From Brevundimonas sp. UBA7506 (lineage in GTDB: Bacteria > Pseudomonadota > Alphaproteobacteria > Caulobacterales > Caulobacteraceae): 64,000 nt of DNA. Position 1 is the first letter of the stretch; each line of letters opens with the position of its first letter. The position numbers and the translations under genes were made by a program. Below are positions 19,184 to 27,414 of this stretch, in pieces. A model generated the notes under the pieces. That model saw only the letters and a program-made list of their open reading frames with translations, was not told the origin of the DNA and did no database searches. The stretch covers positions 63,272 to 127,271 of the forward strand of contig NZ_DLNQ01000002.1 in assembly GCF_002479495.1 (NCBI RefSeq). Reading direction: 5' to 3'.

Positions 19184-19931
19184 CGTCCACCTCCATGGCC
19201 ACGCCGGTGATCATCGAGGCGTCGTCCGAGCAGAGGAAGGCGGCGGCGGCGCCCATGTCCTCCGGCGTCGAGAAGCGGCCGATGGGGATGGAGGCGAGGA
19301 ATTTGGCGCGAACCTCGGGCGTGTCGGCACCCATGAAGGTCTTCAGCAGGGGGGTGTCGCCCGCCACCGGGTTCAGGGCGTTCACCCGCACCTGGAAGGG
19401 CGCCAGTTCGACCGCCATGGCCCGCGTCGCCGTGATGACCCAGCCCTTGGAGGCGTTGTACCAGGTCAGGTTAGGGCGGGGGCTGACCCCGCCGGTCGAG
19501 GCGATGTTCAGGATGGCGCCGGACCCCTGGGCCTTCATCGCCGGGACGAAGGCTTTCGACATCAGATAGATGGCGCGCATGTTGACGTTGGCGATGCGGT
19601 CGAAGGCTTCATCCGACAGTTCGTCCAGCGGCTGGGGCGTGTGGCCGACGCCTGCGTTGTTGACCACGATGTCGACCCCGCCCAGCAGGCGGTTGGCGGT
19701 CTCGGCCAGGGCGGTGACGTCGGCGTTGCTGGATACATCCACCTGCACGCCCAGTGCTTCGTCGCCCAGTTCAGCGGCCAGGGCGCGGGCGGCGTCGCCG
19801 TTCAGGTCGGCGACGATGACGCGGGCGCCTTCTTCGGCGAAGCGGCGCGCGATTCCGGCGCCGAAGCCGGAGGCTCCGCCCGTGACGATCGCTCGCTTGC
19901 CCTCCAGCCGCTTCGATCTGTTCTCCCCCAA
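19167..19931 (-). CDS. SDR family oxidoreductase
   Basis: 254 residues, classical short-chain dehydrogenase. The cofactor motif TGGASGFG is at 17-24, NNAG at 91-94, catalytic Ser145, and Tyr158 with Lys162 in WYNASKG. Acidic VADLN after the second strand suggests NAD rather than NADP. It lies 17 bases after the aldehyde dehydrogenase stop and overlaps the LeuB-like gene, so it is the second gene of the catabolic operon. It probably oxidises an alcohol or hydroxy-acid intermediate; the substrate is not readable. Confidence 0.9.
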   Translation of the reverse strand: MGENRSKRLEGKRAIVTGGASGFGAGIARRFAEEGARVIVADLNGDAARALAAELGDEALGVQVDVSSNADVTALAETANRLLGGVDIVVNNAGVGHTPQPLDELSDEAFDRIANVNMRAIYLMSKAFVPAMKAQGSGAILNIASTGGVSPRPNLTWYNASKGWVITATRAMAVELAPFQVRVNALNPVAGDTPLLKTFMGADTPEVRAKFLASIPIGRFSTPEDMGAAAAFLCSDDASMITGVAMEVDGGRCI

Positions 19932-19948
19932 GACGCTACTCCCTTGCG

Positions 19949-21394
19949 CTATCCGTGATGGGCCGCGACGGTCTTGAGCGTGGTGAAGGCGTAGAGCGCC
20001 TCGAACCCCTTCTCGCGACCATGGCCCGACCTGCCGACGCCGCCGAAAGGCAGTTCCACCCCGCCCGCCGCGCCGTAGTTGTTGATGAAGACCTGTCCGG
20101 CCCTCAGCCGTTTCGCCAGCCGCATCTGCCGCCCGCCGTCGGCGGTCCAGACTCCGGCGACCAGGCCGTAGTCGGTGCCGTTGGCGATTGCGACCGCGTC
20201 CTCTTCGGTGTCGAAGGGGATGACGACCACGGCGGGACCGAAGATTTCCTGCTGCGCCAGCGGGTGATCGGGCGCGACATTGGCGAACAGGGTCGGGGCG
20301 ACATAGGCGCCGCCTGACGGCAGGTCGGCCAGCGTCGCCTGGGCCACGATCAGGCCGTCGGCGCGGCCCTTCTCGATGAAGCCTTCGACCATGGCCTGTT
20401 GCTTCCTCGACACCAGCGGGCCGACATCGCGGTCGTCCATGGCCGGGCCAACGGTCAGGGCGGCGAAGCGTTCGGCCATGCGGCGGACCACCTCGTCATA
20501 CACGCCGCGCTGGACCAGGACGCGCGATCCGGCCGAACAGGTCTGGCCCGCGTTCTGGACGCCTGCGTTGACGAGGAAGGGCAGGGCCTTGTCCAGATCG
20601 GCGTCGTCGAACACCAGTTGGGGCGACTTGCCGCCCAGCTCCAGCGTCACCGGCACGGCGTTGACCGCCGCCGCCTGCTGGATGGCGACGCCCACCCCGG
20701 TCGAGCCGGTGAAGGACAGGTGGTTGATCCCGGGATGCGCGGCCAGGGCCGCGCCCGCCTCGGCGCCCGTGCCGGTCACGACGTTCAAGGCGCCTGCGGG
20801 CAGACCACAGTCGGCGGCGACATTGGCGAAGGCCAGGGCGGTAAGCGAGGCCTGCTCGGCGGGCTTCAGCACCACGGCGTTGCCGACGCACAGGGCGGCC
20901 ACGACCGAGCGGCCGATGATCTGCATCGGATAGTTCCAGGGGATGATGTGGCCCGTCACCCCGTGCGGTTCGCGCAGGGTGTAGACGGTGTAGCCGTCCT
21001 GGAAGGGAATGGTCTCGCCGTGCAGCTTGTCGGCGGCTCCGGCGTAGAATTCCAGATAGCGGGCCAGGGCGATGACGTCGTTGCGCGCCTGTTTCAGCGG
21101 CTTGCCGACGTCCAGAGCCTCAAGCTCGGCCAGCAGGTCGATGCGGGCTTCGACCTCGCGCCCCATGCGGGCCAGGATGCGGCCGCGCTCCACCGCCGTC
21201 ATGCGGCCCCAGTTTCCGTCGAAGGCGGCGCGGGCGGCCTCGACGGCGGCGTCCACGTCCTCTGATCGGCCTGCGGCCAGTGATCCCAGGGATTCGCCGC
21301 TCGAGGGATTTTCGATCGGCAGAACGCCGCCGCCGACCGGCGCGCGCCACCGGCCGCCGATGAAGACCTGATCGGTAGGAAAGGGCGCGACCAT
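19949..21394 (-). CDS. NAD(P)-dependent aldehyde dehydrogenase
   Basis: 481 residues from the ATG at 21394 (an in-frame TTG lies one codon upstream). Motifs of the hydrolytic ALDH superfamily: PWNYP with Asn154, LKPAE with Lys177, FTGSTGVG, LELGGKSPQ with Glu252, and the nucleophile Cys286 in NAGQTCSAGSR. It converts an aldehyde to a carboxylate. Sequence style is betaine-aldehyde/gamma-aminobutyraldehyde-like rather than CoA-acylating. First gene of the five-gene operon; its upstream region carries a TGCAAC-N17-GTTGCA inverted repeat. It may oxidise the semialdehyde made by the nearby omega-aminotransferase (inference). Confidence 0.9.
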   Translation of the reverse strand: MVAPFPTDQVFIGGRWRAPVGGGVLPIENPSSGESLGSLAAGRSEDVDAAVEAARAAFDGNWGRMTAVERGRILARMGREVEARIDLLAELEALDVGKPLKQARNDVIALARYLEFYAGAADKLHGETIPFQDGYTVYTLREPHGVTGHIIPWNYPMQIIGRSVVAALCVGNAVVLKPAEQASLTALAFANVAADCGLPAGALNVVTGTGAEAGAALAAHPGINHLSFTGSTGVGVAIQQAAAVNAVPVTLELGGKSPQLVFDDADLDKALPFLVNAGVQNAGQTCSAGSRVLVQRGVYDEVVRRMAERFAALTVGPAMDDRDVGPLVSRKQQAMVEGFIEKGRADGLIVAQATLADLPSGGAYVAPTLFANVAPDHPLAQQEIFGPAVVVIPFDTEEDAVAIANGTDYGLVAGVWTADGGRQMRLAKRLRAGQVFINNYGAAGGVELPFGGVGRSGHGREKGFEALYAFTTLKTVAAHHG

Positions 21395-21463
21395 CAAGCT
21401 CTGCTCATCCTCATCGCTCGCCGCCGCGAACGTTCGAAAGCCAGTGGGCCTGATTATGGATTA

Positions 21464-21492
21464 TGCAACAAGCCCTTTTTGGTCTGGTTGCA
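21464..21492. promoter_or_regulatory. TGCAAC-N17-GTTGCA inverted repeat upstream of the catabolic operon
   Basis: A 6-bp inverted repeat lies about 70 bases upstream of the aldehyde dehydrogenase start, spanning a T-rich centre. It could be the operator or overlap the operon promoter. The same half-site recurs at 13622, 16011 and 16178. Binding by the XRE-cupin protein is inference. Confidence 0.35.
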
Positions 21493-21624
21493 AGTGACTG
21501 ATTTTGCGTTCGACGTGATCGGAATTCTGATCGAAATGCGCACCGGTGATCATCATCGAGCGGATCGACGAGGGCTCCGGTTGAGGGGCTCGACGCTGCG
21601 CGACGGCAAAGCTAGGCTTTCTTG

Positions 21625-21756
21625 ATGAAGCCTTCGTCGCTGCAGGAAGTCCTGCTCATCGTCATCCTGGTCATAGGCGCTATCGGCGCCGTGCTGTCCG
21701 CCCTGGCGGTGCTCGTGGCGTTCGGCGTCAGCCTCTATGCGGCCATCGTCGGCTGA
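21625..21756 (+). CDS. Possible small membrane protein (43 aa)
   Basis: A 43-codon ORF from ATG encodes MKPSSLQEVLLIV followed by almost uninterrupted hydrophobic residues to AAIVG, enough for one long or two short membrane helices. Only a weak AGG precedes the start. It occupies the otherwise gene-free stretch 21395-21817. No family was recognised; conservation in relatives would decide whether it is real. Confidence 0.4.
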   Translation: MKPSSLQEVLLIVILVIGAIGAVLSALAVLVAFGVSLYAAIVG

Positions 21757-21817
21757 CAGGGGCATGGCGATCGCAGGGACGCTGCCCCGAAGGGCGACTG
21801 CTTTGATCAAAGGCCGG

Positions 21818-21907
<90 letters not shown>

Positions 21908-21942
21908 GCGGGGCCGATATTCGCTTGGTCGAGCGAGGGGCT

Positions 21943-21971
21943 TCTCTAGTCAAAGGCGGCGCGGGCCGCAA
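21943..21971 (-). promoter_or_regulatory. Promoter of tRNA-Ser
   Basis: On the minus strand TTGCGG (21966-21971) and TAGAGA (21943-21948) are separated by exactly 17 bases, about 36 bases before the tRNA 5' end. The same spacing and a TAGAGA or TATA-type -10 precede tRNA-His and tRNA-Phe here. Confidence 0.5.
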
Positions 21972-22002
21972 GCGATTCCAGCGAAGAAATTCGATAAAAT
22001 TT

Positions 22003-22968
22003 TCAGCGCTGTCCGGGCAGGGTCAGGCCGGGCGCGGGGCCGCCCAAGGGATCGGCGCCGACGAAGCGGAAAAGCTCGGCCGGACGACCGCCGGTATCGC
22101 TGGAAAAGACGCCTGTGGCCTGAACCAGACCGGCGCGTTCGACGCCGCGACGGAAGTTCTGCTTGTGCAGCGACAGGCCGGCCACGGCCTCTGCCGCCGC
22201 CTGCAAGGCGGAAAGCGTGAAGGTGTCCGGCGTCAGGTCGAACAGGACCGGGCGGTACTTCAGCTTGGAGCGCAGGCGGCCCAGGGCGGTGGCGACGATG
22301 CGGCGGTGGTCGGAGGCCATCGGCAGATCGGGCAGAGCCGACGGCGGGGGACGGTCGTGGTCGCGGGCGGATTCGGCGACCAGGCCGGCCTCATAGAGCA
22401 ACTCATAGCGCTCCAGCACCCGTTCCTCGTTCCAACGGCGCTCGGGCGTCAGGGCGAACAGGGTCTCGGCGCGGCCCAGGCGGCGGGCGTCGCCGTCTGC
22501 CCAGGCGCGCAGGGCGGGCGTCAGCGTCGCCATCACGGCGGGCGGGCCGTCGCGCCAGTCCTCCCAGGGGAAGATGTCGAACACGGGCGTCCAGGCGGCG
22601 TCCAGGCCGGGGGCCTCTGGGGCCTCTGGGGCGTCGGCGGTCAGGGCCAGATAGCCGACCGAGACCTCGCGGGCGCGCTCAGGGCCGGGCGTGGCGCGCG
22701 GCGAGGCGCGGCCCGCGTCGCCGAAGGTATAGAGTTGTTCGACGAAGCCGAGCGGAAAGCCGGTCTGCGCGGTGACGAAGGCGCGCAGGGCCAGTTCGAA
22801 GGTGCGGTCGCGCGCCGGATCGAAGGGGCCGAAGGGCAGGGCCGGGGCCCCGTCGGCGGCATGGGTGGTCAGGACCACGGCCTGACCCGCGCGCAGGGCG
22901 ATGACCACGGCCGACAGGCCGATCCGCACGCCCTGTTCGTGACCCTGAAGCGCCCCCGCCTGCGTCAT
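22003..22968 (-). CDS. NrtR-like regulator (Nudix-related domain plus winged helix)
   Basis: 321 residues. Residues about 1-130 resemble a Nudix fold (VVIALRAGQAVVLTT, FGPFDPARDRTFELALRAFVTAQTG, LYTFGDAGR) without a full Nudix box, as in regulators that bind ADP-ribose but do not hydrolyse it. The C-terminal part (RLRSKLKYRPVLFDL, FTLSALQAAAEAV, LHKQNFRRGVERAGLV) is the winged-helix domain of NrtR. NrtR proteins repress NAD-biosynthesis genes. None are adjacent, so the regulon is elsewhere or different. It ends 95 bases after the tRNA-Ser gene and starts 7 bases after the HD hydrolase stop in the same direction, probably one operon. Confidence 0.75.
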   Translation of the reverse strand: MTQAGALQGHEQGVRIGLSAVVIALRAGQAVVLTTHAADGAPALPFGPFDPARDRTFELALRAFVTAQTGFPLGFVEQLYTFGDAGRASPRATPGPERAREVSVGYLALTADAPEAPEAPGLDAAWTPVFDIFPWEDWRDGPPAVMATLTPALRAWADGDARRLGRAETLFALTPERRWNEERVLERYELLYEAGLVAESARDHDRPPPSALPDLPMASDHRRIVATALGRLRSKLKYRPVLFDLTPDTFTLSALQAAAEAVAGLSLHKQNFRRGVERAGLVQATGVFSSDTGGRPAELFRFVGADPLGGPAPGLTLPGQR

Positions 22969-22975
22969 GCAGTCC

Positions 22976-23683
22976 CTATTCCGTGTGCCAGGCGTCGGCG
23001 CCGGGCAGGATGCCGACAGCTTCGGCCAGAACGCGGTAGCGGTCCAGATAGCGTTGCTGCGCCACCGAGGCGGGCAGGGGGTCGATGATCAGGTCATAGC
23101 CGGCGGGCGGGGCGCCGAAGATCTGCAGCGACTCGCGGCGGTTGAAACCGGCCAGTTGCGTCGCCTCATAGAAGGCGCAGGCGCGGTCGGCCTTCTTGAT
23201 CAGGGTCTTGATCGTCTGCGGCGTCTTGGGCGGCAACTGGAAGCGGACGTGGATGGCGGCTTCCAGCCGAGCCTCGAAGTCCTTGTAGCCGGCGCCGAGC
23301 GCCGACTTGAACGGCGAGATCATGTCGCCGATCACATATTCCGAGGCGTCGTGCAGCAGGGCGGCCAGGCGCCATTTCGGCTCCAGCCCCGGGCGGATGT
23401 GGGCGGCGATCTCCTCGACCACCAGCGAGTGCTGGGCGACCGAGAAGGCGTGCTCGCCGATCGTCTGGCCGTTCCAGCGGGCGACACGGGCCAGGCCGTG
23501 GGCGATGTCCTCGATCTCGATGTCGAACGGCGAGGGATCGAGCAGGTCGAGGCGGCGGCCCGACAGCATCCGCTGCCAGGCGCGCGGGGGCTTGGGGGCT
23601 CTGGGCTTGGGCTTGGGCGCCAGGTCTTCGTGTTCTTCGGCCAAGTTCGGGATCCTGCGCATGGGGCAGGTGAGGTGACGCAT
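22976..23683 (-). CDS. HD family hydrolase (YfbR-like)
   Basis: 235 residues. After a proline- and lysine-rich N-terminus (about residues 1-40) comes an HD-domain fold: DIAHGLARVARWNGQT, GEHAFSVAQHSLVV with a metal-ligand His, LAALLHDASEYVIGDMISPFK with the HD pair, and a later Asp in KKADRACAFYE. YfbR-type enzymes dephosphorylate deoxynucleoside monophosphates. An alternative ATG at 23662 would remove seven residues; neither start has a strong ribosome site. It is followed 7 bases later by the NrtR-like gene, a pairing that suggests nucleotide or NAD metabolism. Confidence 0.8.
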   Translation of the reverse strand: MRHLTCPMRRIPNLAEEHEDLAPKPKPRAPKPPRAWQRMLSGRRLDLLDPSPFDIEIEDIAHGLARVARWNGQTIGEHAFSVAQHSLVVEEIAAHIRPGLEPKWRLAALLHDASEYVIGDMISPFKSALGAGYKDFEARLEAAIHVRFQLPPKTPQTIKTLIKKADRACAFYEATQLAGFNRRESLQIFGAPPAGYDLIIDPLPASVAQQRYLDRYRVLAEAVGILPGADAWHTE

Positions 23684-23725
23684 CCCGAACGCCCGATCAA
23701 GGCCAAGCGTTGCGATTCGTGGGGG

Positions 23726-24643
23726 TTAATCCCCGACGTTGAGGGTCACCAGGGCCTTGGCGGCCTCGAACACGCGGTTTTCGTTGCGATCCTTGCCGCG
23801 CACGGTGGCGACGACGATGGGGCCGCCCGACGGGCCGCGCGCCTCATAGCCGACGACGCGCCAGCCTGTGGTCGAGGACTGGTCGGCGGTCATCATGAAG
23901 GTGGCGCGGACGGCTTCGCCTGGGGAACTGGTGCGAATGCGGGCGCCGCCGTCGCTGGCGTCGATTGTCACGGTGTCGGCGTCCGAGCTCGAGCCTGACC
24001 TGGAGCGGACGTTGACCTGGCTGTTCCGGTCGTCGGCGCGAATGGTGATGCCGCCGATCTTGATGTTGGCGCGGTCGCCGTCGGCGTCGATATGCATCCC
24101 GGGCAGGCGGATGGTGGCCTTGTCGCCCTGAGCGTCGATGCGCATGCCGGGCGCGCTGATGTGCGCCGAGTCCGCAGCGGCCTCGGCCTCGGTTTCGGCC
24201 TTGGCCGCCGCGCGTTCGGCGTCGGCGCCCGCGCGCTCGGCTTCTGCCTCTGCCCGGGCGGCGTCGGCTTCGGCCCTGGCAGCCTCGGCGCGCGCGCGGT
24301 CTTCGTCGGCGCGGGCTTCCGCCAGGGCTTCCGGCAGATCGGCCGACAGGCGGTCTTCGAACTTCTTCAGCGCGTCCTGGACCGATCCCCCGTTCAGCGA
24401 AACCAGATGCAGGGTGACCTCGGAGCCGCGCGGGCCGCTGTAGACGCAGGCGGTCCCGTCAGCCTGGGCCGAGCCCTTGCGGGTCAGCACGCCCTGGGTC
24501 TGCGGGCATTGCAGGGTGTCGACGACCTTGAGCACGCCGGCTTCCTTGCCGGACGTGGTCGAGGTGATGCGCACCGTGCCCGCGTTGTCGCAGGCGGCGG
24601 TCATGAGCGCCAAGGCGCAGGCGGGCCAGAGGAGATGATGCAT
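23726..24643 (-). CDS. Uncharacterised lipoprotein with Ala/Glu/Arg-rich coiled coil
   Basis: 305 residues, no family recognised. The N-terminus MHHLLWPACALALMTAAC is a lipoprotein signal with the lipobox cysteine at 18. Residues about 105-160 are an alanine-glutamate-arginine rich predicted coiled coil with repeated AEA and ERA units. Two near-repeats follow, PGMRIDAQGDKATI and PGMHIDADGDRANI, then a beta-rich part (ITIRADDRNSQVNVRSRSG) and a conserved-looking end (TGWRVVGYEARGP). It is probably a periplasmic membrane-anchored protein; its function cannot be read. It is separated by 42 bases from the HD hydrolase downstream and 91 from moxR upstream. Confidence 0.7.
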   Translation of the reverse strand: MHHLLWPACALALMTAACDNAGTVRITSTTSGKEAGVLKVVDTLQCPQTQGVLTRKGSAQADGTACVYSGPRGSEVTLHLVSLNGGSVQDALKKFEDRLSADLPEALAEARADEDRARAEAARAEADAARAEAEAERAGADAERAAAKAETEAEAAADSAHISAPGMRIDAQGDKATIRLPGMHIDADGDRANIKIGGITIRADDRNSQVNVRSRSGSSSDADTVTIDASDGGARIRTSSPGEAVRATFMMTADQSSTTGWRVVGYEARGPSGGPIVVATVRGKDRNENRVFEAAKALVTLNVGD

Positions 24644-24734
24644 GGTCGGCTCCTGTTCAGGTCCGATTGTGCGCGCAAGGCGCGGCTATTCCAGTGAAAT
24701 CGCGGTAATCGACGGGGGCGGAAGCGCGGCGGCT

Positions 24735-25595
24735 TCAGGAGCCGGGGCGGCCGCCTTCGCGACGGTTCAGGAAGGCCAGGCGTTCGAACAGATGCACGTC
24801 CTGCTCGTTCTTCAGCAGGGCGCCGTGCAGGGGCGGGATCAGCTTGCCCGGCGTCTTCTCGCGCAGGGTCTCAGGCGAAACGTCGTCGACCAGCAGCAGT
24901 TTCAGCCAGTCCAGAAGCTCCGAGGTCGAGGGCTTCTTCTTCAGACCCGGCGTGTCGCGGATCTCGTAAAAGGTCCGCAGCGCCTCGGCGACCAGGCGCG
25001 GCTTGATGCCGGGGAAGTGGACCTCGACGATGTCCTGCATGGTCACGGCGTCAGGGAAGCGGATGTAGTGGAAGAAGCAGCGGCGCAGGAAGGCGTCCGG
25101 CAACTCCTTCTCGTTGTTCGAGGTGATGACGACCACCGGACGGATCTCGGCGCGGATCGTCTCATCCGTTTCCTGGACGTAGAACTCCATCCGGTCGAGT
25201 TCCTGCAGCAGGTCGTTGGGGAACTCGATGTCGGCCTTGTCGATCTCGTCGATCAGCAGGACGGGGCGGGCCGGGGCGGTGAAGGCCTCCCACAGCTTGC
25301 CCTTCTTCAGGTAATTGCGGACGTCGTGGACCCGCTCGTCGCCCAGCTGGCTGTCGCGCAGGCGGCTGACGGCGTCGTATTCATAGAGGCCGTTGTGGGC
25401 CTTGGTCGTCGACTTGACGTGCCAGGTGATCAGGGGCGCGTTCAGCGCCCGCGCGAGCTCATAGGCCAGGACCGTCTTGCCGGTGCCCGGCTCGCCCTTG
25501 ATCAGCAGGGGGCGCTCCAGCGCCACCGCGGCATTGACGGCGACCTTCAGGTCGTCGGTGGCGATGTAGTTGGACGTGCCTTCGAACCGGCTCAT
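24735..25595 (-). CDS. MoxR family AAA+ ATPase
   Basis: 286 residues from ATG at 25593-25595, preceded by AGG; an in-frame TTG two codons upstream is ignored. Walker A is GEPGTGKT at 34-41, Walker B is PVLLIDEIDKAD, and sensor 1 is VVITSNNEKELPDAFLRRC, all MoxR-type. These ATPases act as chaperones for metal-cofactor insertion or complex assembly, usually with a von Willebrand domain partner. No VWA partner gene is adjacent here; the next genes are an unknown lipoprotein and two small acidic proteins. Confidence 0.9.
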   Translation of the reverse strand: MSRFEGTSNYIATDDLKVAVNAAVALERPLLIKGEPGTGKTVLAYELARALNAPLITWHVKSTTKAHNGLYEYDAVSRLRDSQLGDERVHDVRNYLKKGKLWEAFTAPARPVLLIDEIDKADIEFPNDLLQELDRMEFYVQETDETIRAEIRPVVVITSNNEKELPDAFLRRCFFHYIRFPDAVTMQDIVEVHFPGIKPRLVAEALRTFYEIRDTPGLKKKPSTSELLDWLKLLLVDDVSPETLREKTPGKLIPPLHGALLKNEQDVHLFERLAFLNRREGGRPGS

Positions 25596-25668
25596 GAACA
25601 ACCTGCTCCAATCGGGGGAGATGAGCAGGTAGCTTATCAGGACGCGCCTGAACAGGCCGCCACGAAGG

Positions 25669-25875
25669 TCAGGTGATGCGCTTGGCCGAAACCGGGTCGC
25701 TGGCGGGGAAGGTTTCCTCGACGCCCTCGTCGATCAGGGCTTCCTGGCGATTCTCCGCTTCCTTTTCCTTGTCCTTCAACTGGTCGGGCTTGCCTTCCTC
25801 GCGGGGGGCCTTCTTGGCGGGCGGGGTGTTGGGGTCGGCGTCTTCATGGGCCTTGGTCGGGTGATGGTCGCTCAT
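25669..25875 (-). CDS. Small hydrophilic protein (EETFPASDPV family)
   Basis: 68 residues, very charged (KKAPREEGKPDQLKDKEKEAENRQ), ending EGVEETFPASDPVSAKRIT. That C-terminal motif is shared by a widespread but uncharacterised group of small proteobacterial proteins. It has no membrane segment or signal and is likely disordered apart from the tail. Its ATG overlaps the stop of the acidic protein gene upstream by ATGA, so the two are co-translated. Confidence 0.75.
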   Translation of the reverse strand: MSDHHPTKAHEDADPNTPPAKKAPREEGKPDQLKDKEKEAENRQEALIDEGVEETFPASDPVSAKRIT

Positions 25876-26306
25876 GCTCTCTCCTCAGTATCAGGGCCAT
25901 AGCCCAGGTCCTCGATGTCGTCGTCGGACAGGCGCTTCGCCTCCCAGTGGGCGGCGCTGGCCTGGGCGCCGCGCTGGTTGCGCATCAGGCCGGCGTAGAC
26001 CAGTTCGACCTCGTCCGGGCCCGAGCCGACCTCGCCGTCGGCGTCGATCTCGCTGACCCGGGGCGGGTCCACGCCCAGCAAGGCGTCCGCCTCCGCTTCG
26101 ATGCCCTCAAGCGCCAGCGCCGCGTCCAGATCCTGGTCCTCCTCGTCGAACGGTTCGTCGTCGGCGTCGCCGTCGGCCTGGGTGACGTCCAGCACGTCGT
26201 CGGCTTCATCCAGCGAGAGATCGCCGTCGCCTTCGTCGTCGATATGGGTCTCGTCATAGATCTCGGCCTGATCCTGAGGGTCGAAATCGATGTCCGTATG
26301 CGCCAC
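25872..26306 (-). CDS. Acidic protein of unknown function
   Basis: 144 residues, extremely acidic in the first 80 (IDFDPQDQAEIYDETHIDDEGDGDLSL and similar). It has a less biased C-terminal part, ELVYAGLMRNQRGAQASAAHWEAKRLSDDDIEDLGYGPDTEE, that may be the folded portion. No family was recognised. It is the first gene of a two-gene unit with the small EETFPASDPV protein, divergent from flbT with 165 bases between. Confidence 0.65.
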   Translation of the reverse strand: MAHTDIDFDPQDQAEIYDETHIDDEGDGDLSLDEADDVLDVTQADGDADDEPFDEEDQDLDAALALEGIEAEADALLGVDPPRVSEIDADGEVGSGPDEVELVYAGLMRNQRGAQASAAHWEAKRLSDDDIEDLGYGPDTEERA

Positions 26307-26471
26307 GGCCTCTACCTCCCTGTTCCTCAGGACAACGGCCCAGGTCGGCGCGGCGTTCCGCGTCAGCTCGCGGCTGCCGCCGGAGAGAAGTGGAAGAGAT
26401 GGTTAACCACGACGCTTTACAGTTCCTCAGCCGCCGACCGTTCAGGTTGGGGCGCGTCACGGAGATTCCCT

Positions 26472-26897
26472 TTGCCGCTGAAATTATCGCTCAAGCCCGG
26501 CGAGAAATTCGTCCTGAACGGCGCCGTCGTCCAGAACGGCGACCGGCGCGGCGTCCTGGTCCTGCAGAACAAGGCCAGCGTCTTGCGCGAAAAGGACATC
26601 ATGCAGCCCGAAGAGGCGACCACGCCCGCGCGCCGCATCTATTTCCCGGTCATGATGATGTATCTGGACGAGGGTGAGGCGGCGAAATTCTATGATGAAT
26701 TCGCTCTGCGCCTGACGGAGTTCATGGGGGCGATCCGCAACCCCGAAATCCTGTCGGAATGCGTCGCCTGCTCCAAGCACGTGCTGGCGCGGCAGTACTA
26801 CAAGGCCCTGATGGGCGCCCGTAAGATCGTCGATTACGAAGACCAAAGGCTCGGCAATGTCGCTTCAAGCGTACAAGACGGCGGCGACGCGGGCTGA
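26472..26897 (+). CDS. flbT: Flagellar regulator FlbT
   Basis: 141 residues, closely matching Caulobacter-type FlbT ([46 protein letters not shown]). FlbT represses flagellin synthesis post-transcriptionally by binding the 5' leader of flagellin mRNA. The start is TTG at 26472-26474: no ATG fits the conserved N-terminus, and GGAG lies exactly 7 bases upstream. The gene overlaps flaF by 41 bases, so the pair is co-expressed. No flagellin or other fla genes are adjacent, so the pair stands apart from the main flagellin locus. Confidence 0.92.
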   Translation: MPLKLSLKPGEKFVLNGAVVQNGDRRGVLVLQNKASVLREKDIMQPEEATTPARRIYFPVMMMYLDEGEAAKFYDEFALRLTEFMGAIRNPEILSECVACSKHVLARQYYKALMGARKIVDYEDQRLGNVASSVQDGGDAG

Positions 26898-27219
26898 ATC
26901 ACCGCGCGAAATGGAATACCGGCTGTTCGGCCAGGTGACCCGCGCCCTGATGCACGCGTCCACGGTCGACAAGTCGGACATCACCACCCGGATCGACGCG
27001 ATCGACTGGAACCGTCGGCTGTGGTCGACCCTGTCCACCTCGTGCAGCGAGCCGTCCAACGCCATGCCGCAGGCGCTGCGGGCGCAGATCATTTCTCTGG
27101 ATCTGTTCATCGGGCGGCACAGCTCGGCGGTGATGCGCGGCGACGGTGATTTCGAGACCCTGATCGACATCAACCGCATGGTGATGCAGGGCCTGGCGCC
27201 GCAGGCTCAACCCGCCTGA
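26857..27219 (+). CDS. flaF: Flagellar biosynthesis regulator FlaF
   Basis: 120 residues matching FlaF ([61 protein letters not shown]). FlaF promotes flagellin secretion or assembly, acting together with and opposite to FlbT. Its ATG lies 41 bases inside the flbT reading frame. The order flbT-flaF with an overlap implies translational coupling of activator to repressor. Confidence 0.92.
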   Translation: MSLQAYKTAATRAESPREMEYRLFGQVTRALMHASTVDKSDITTRIDAIDWNRRLWSTLSTSCSEPSNAMPQALRAQIISLDLFIGRHSSAVMRGDGDFETLIDINRMVMQGLAPQAQPA

Positions 27220-27304
27220 TCACGATGGCGGGAGCGGCCTTTACGACAGGCTGCGACCGGTCCTAGCCTGACCTTCCTGTTCAGCAGTCGAAAGGAGGTG
27301 GCCA

Positions 27305-27370
27305 GTGTCTCATTGTCATCAATCGCGAGCGAAGGCCGCGATCTGGACCTCGCGTGAGGCCCGGGCCTGA
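27305..27370 (+). CDS. Possible 21-aa peptide with optimal ribosome-binding site
   Basis: GTG-started ORF encoding MSHCHQSRAKAAIWTSREAR plus a final Ala. It is preceded by a perfect AGGAGG (27293-27298) with a 6-nt spacer, the best Shine-Dalgarno seen in the window. A strong intrinsic terminator follows 45 bases after its stop, so the unit looks like a self-contained short transcript or the tail of the flbT-flaF transcript. The peptide is basic and hydrophilic with no recognised family. It could be a leader-type peptide, a small protein, or an mRNA-like regulatory RNA. Confidence 0.4.
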   Translation: MSHCHQSRAKAAIWTSREARA

Positions 27371-27414
27371 TCCTTAGGGAAGGCAGCGGTCAGGCCGTTC
27401 GCGGTCCGACAATG

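Noticed and set aside
16190..21394. Reading the cluster as a classic putrescine (Puu) pathway
   Set aside because: The XRE-cupin regulator, ALDH and a nearby aminotransferase fit, but gamma-glutamyl-putrescine synthetase, oxidase and hydrolase are absent while M20, SDR and LeuB-like genes are present.
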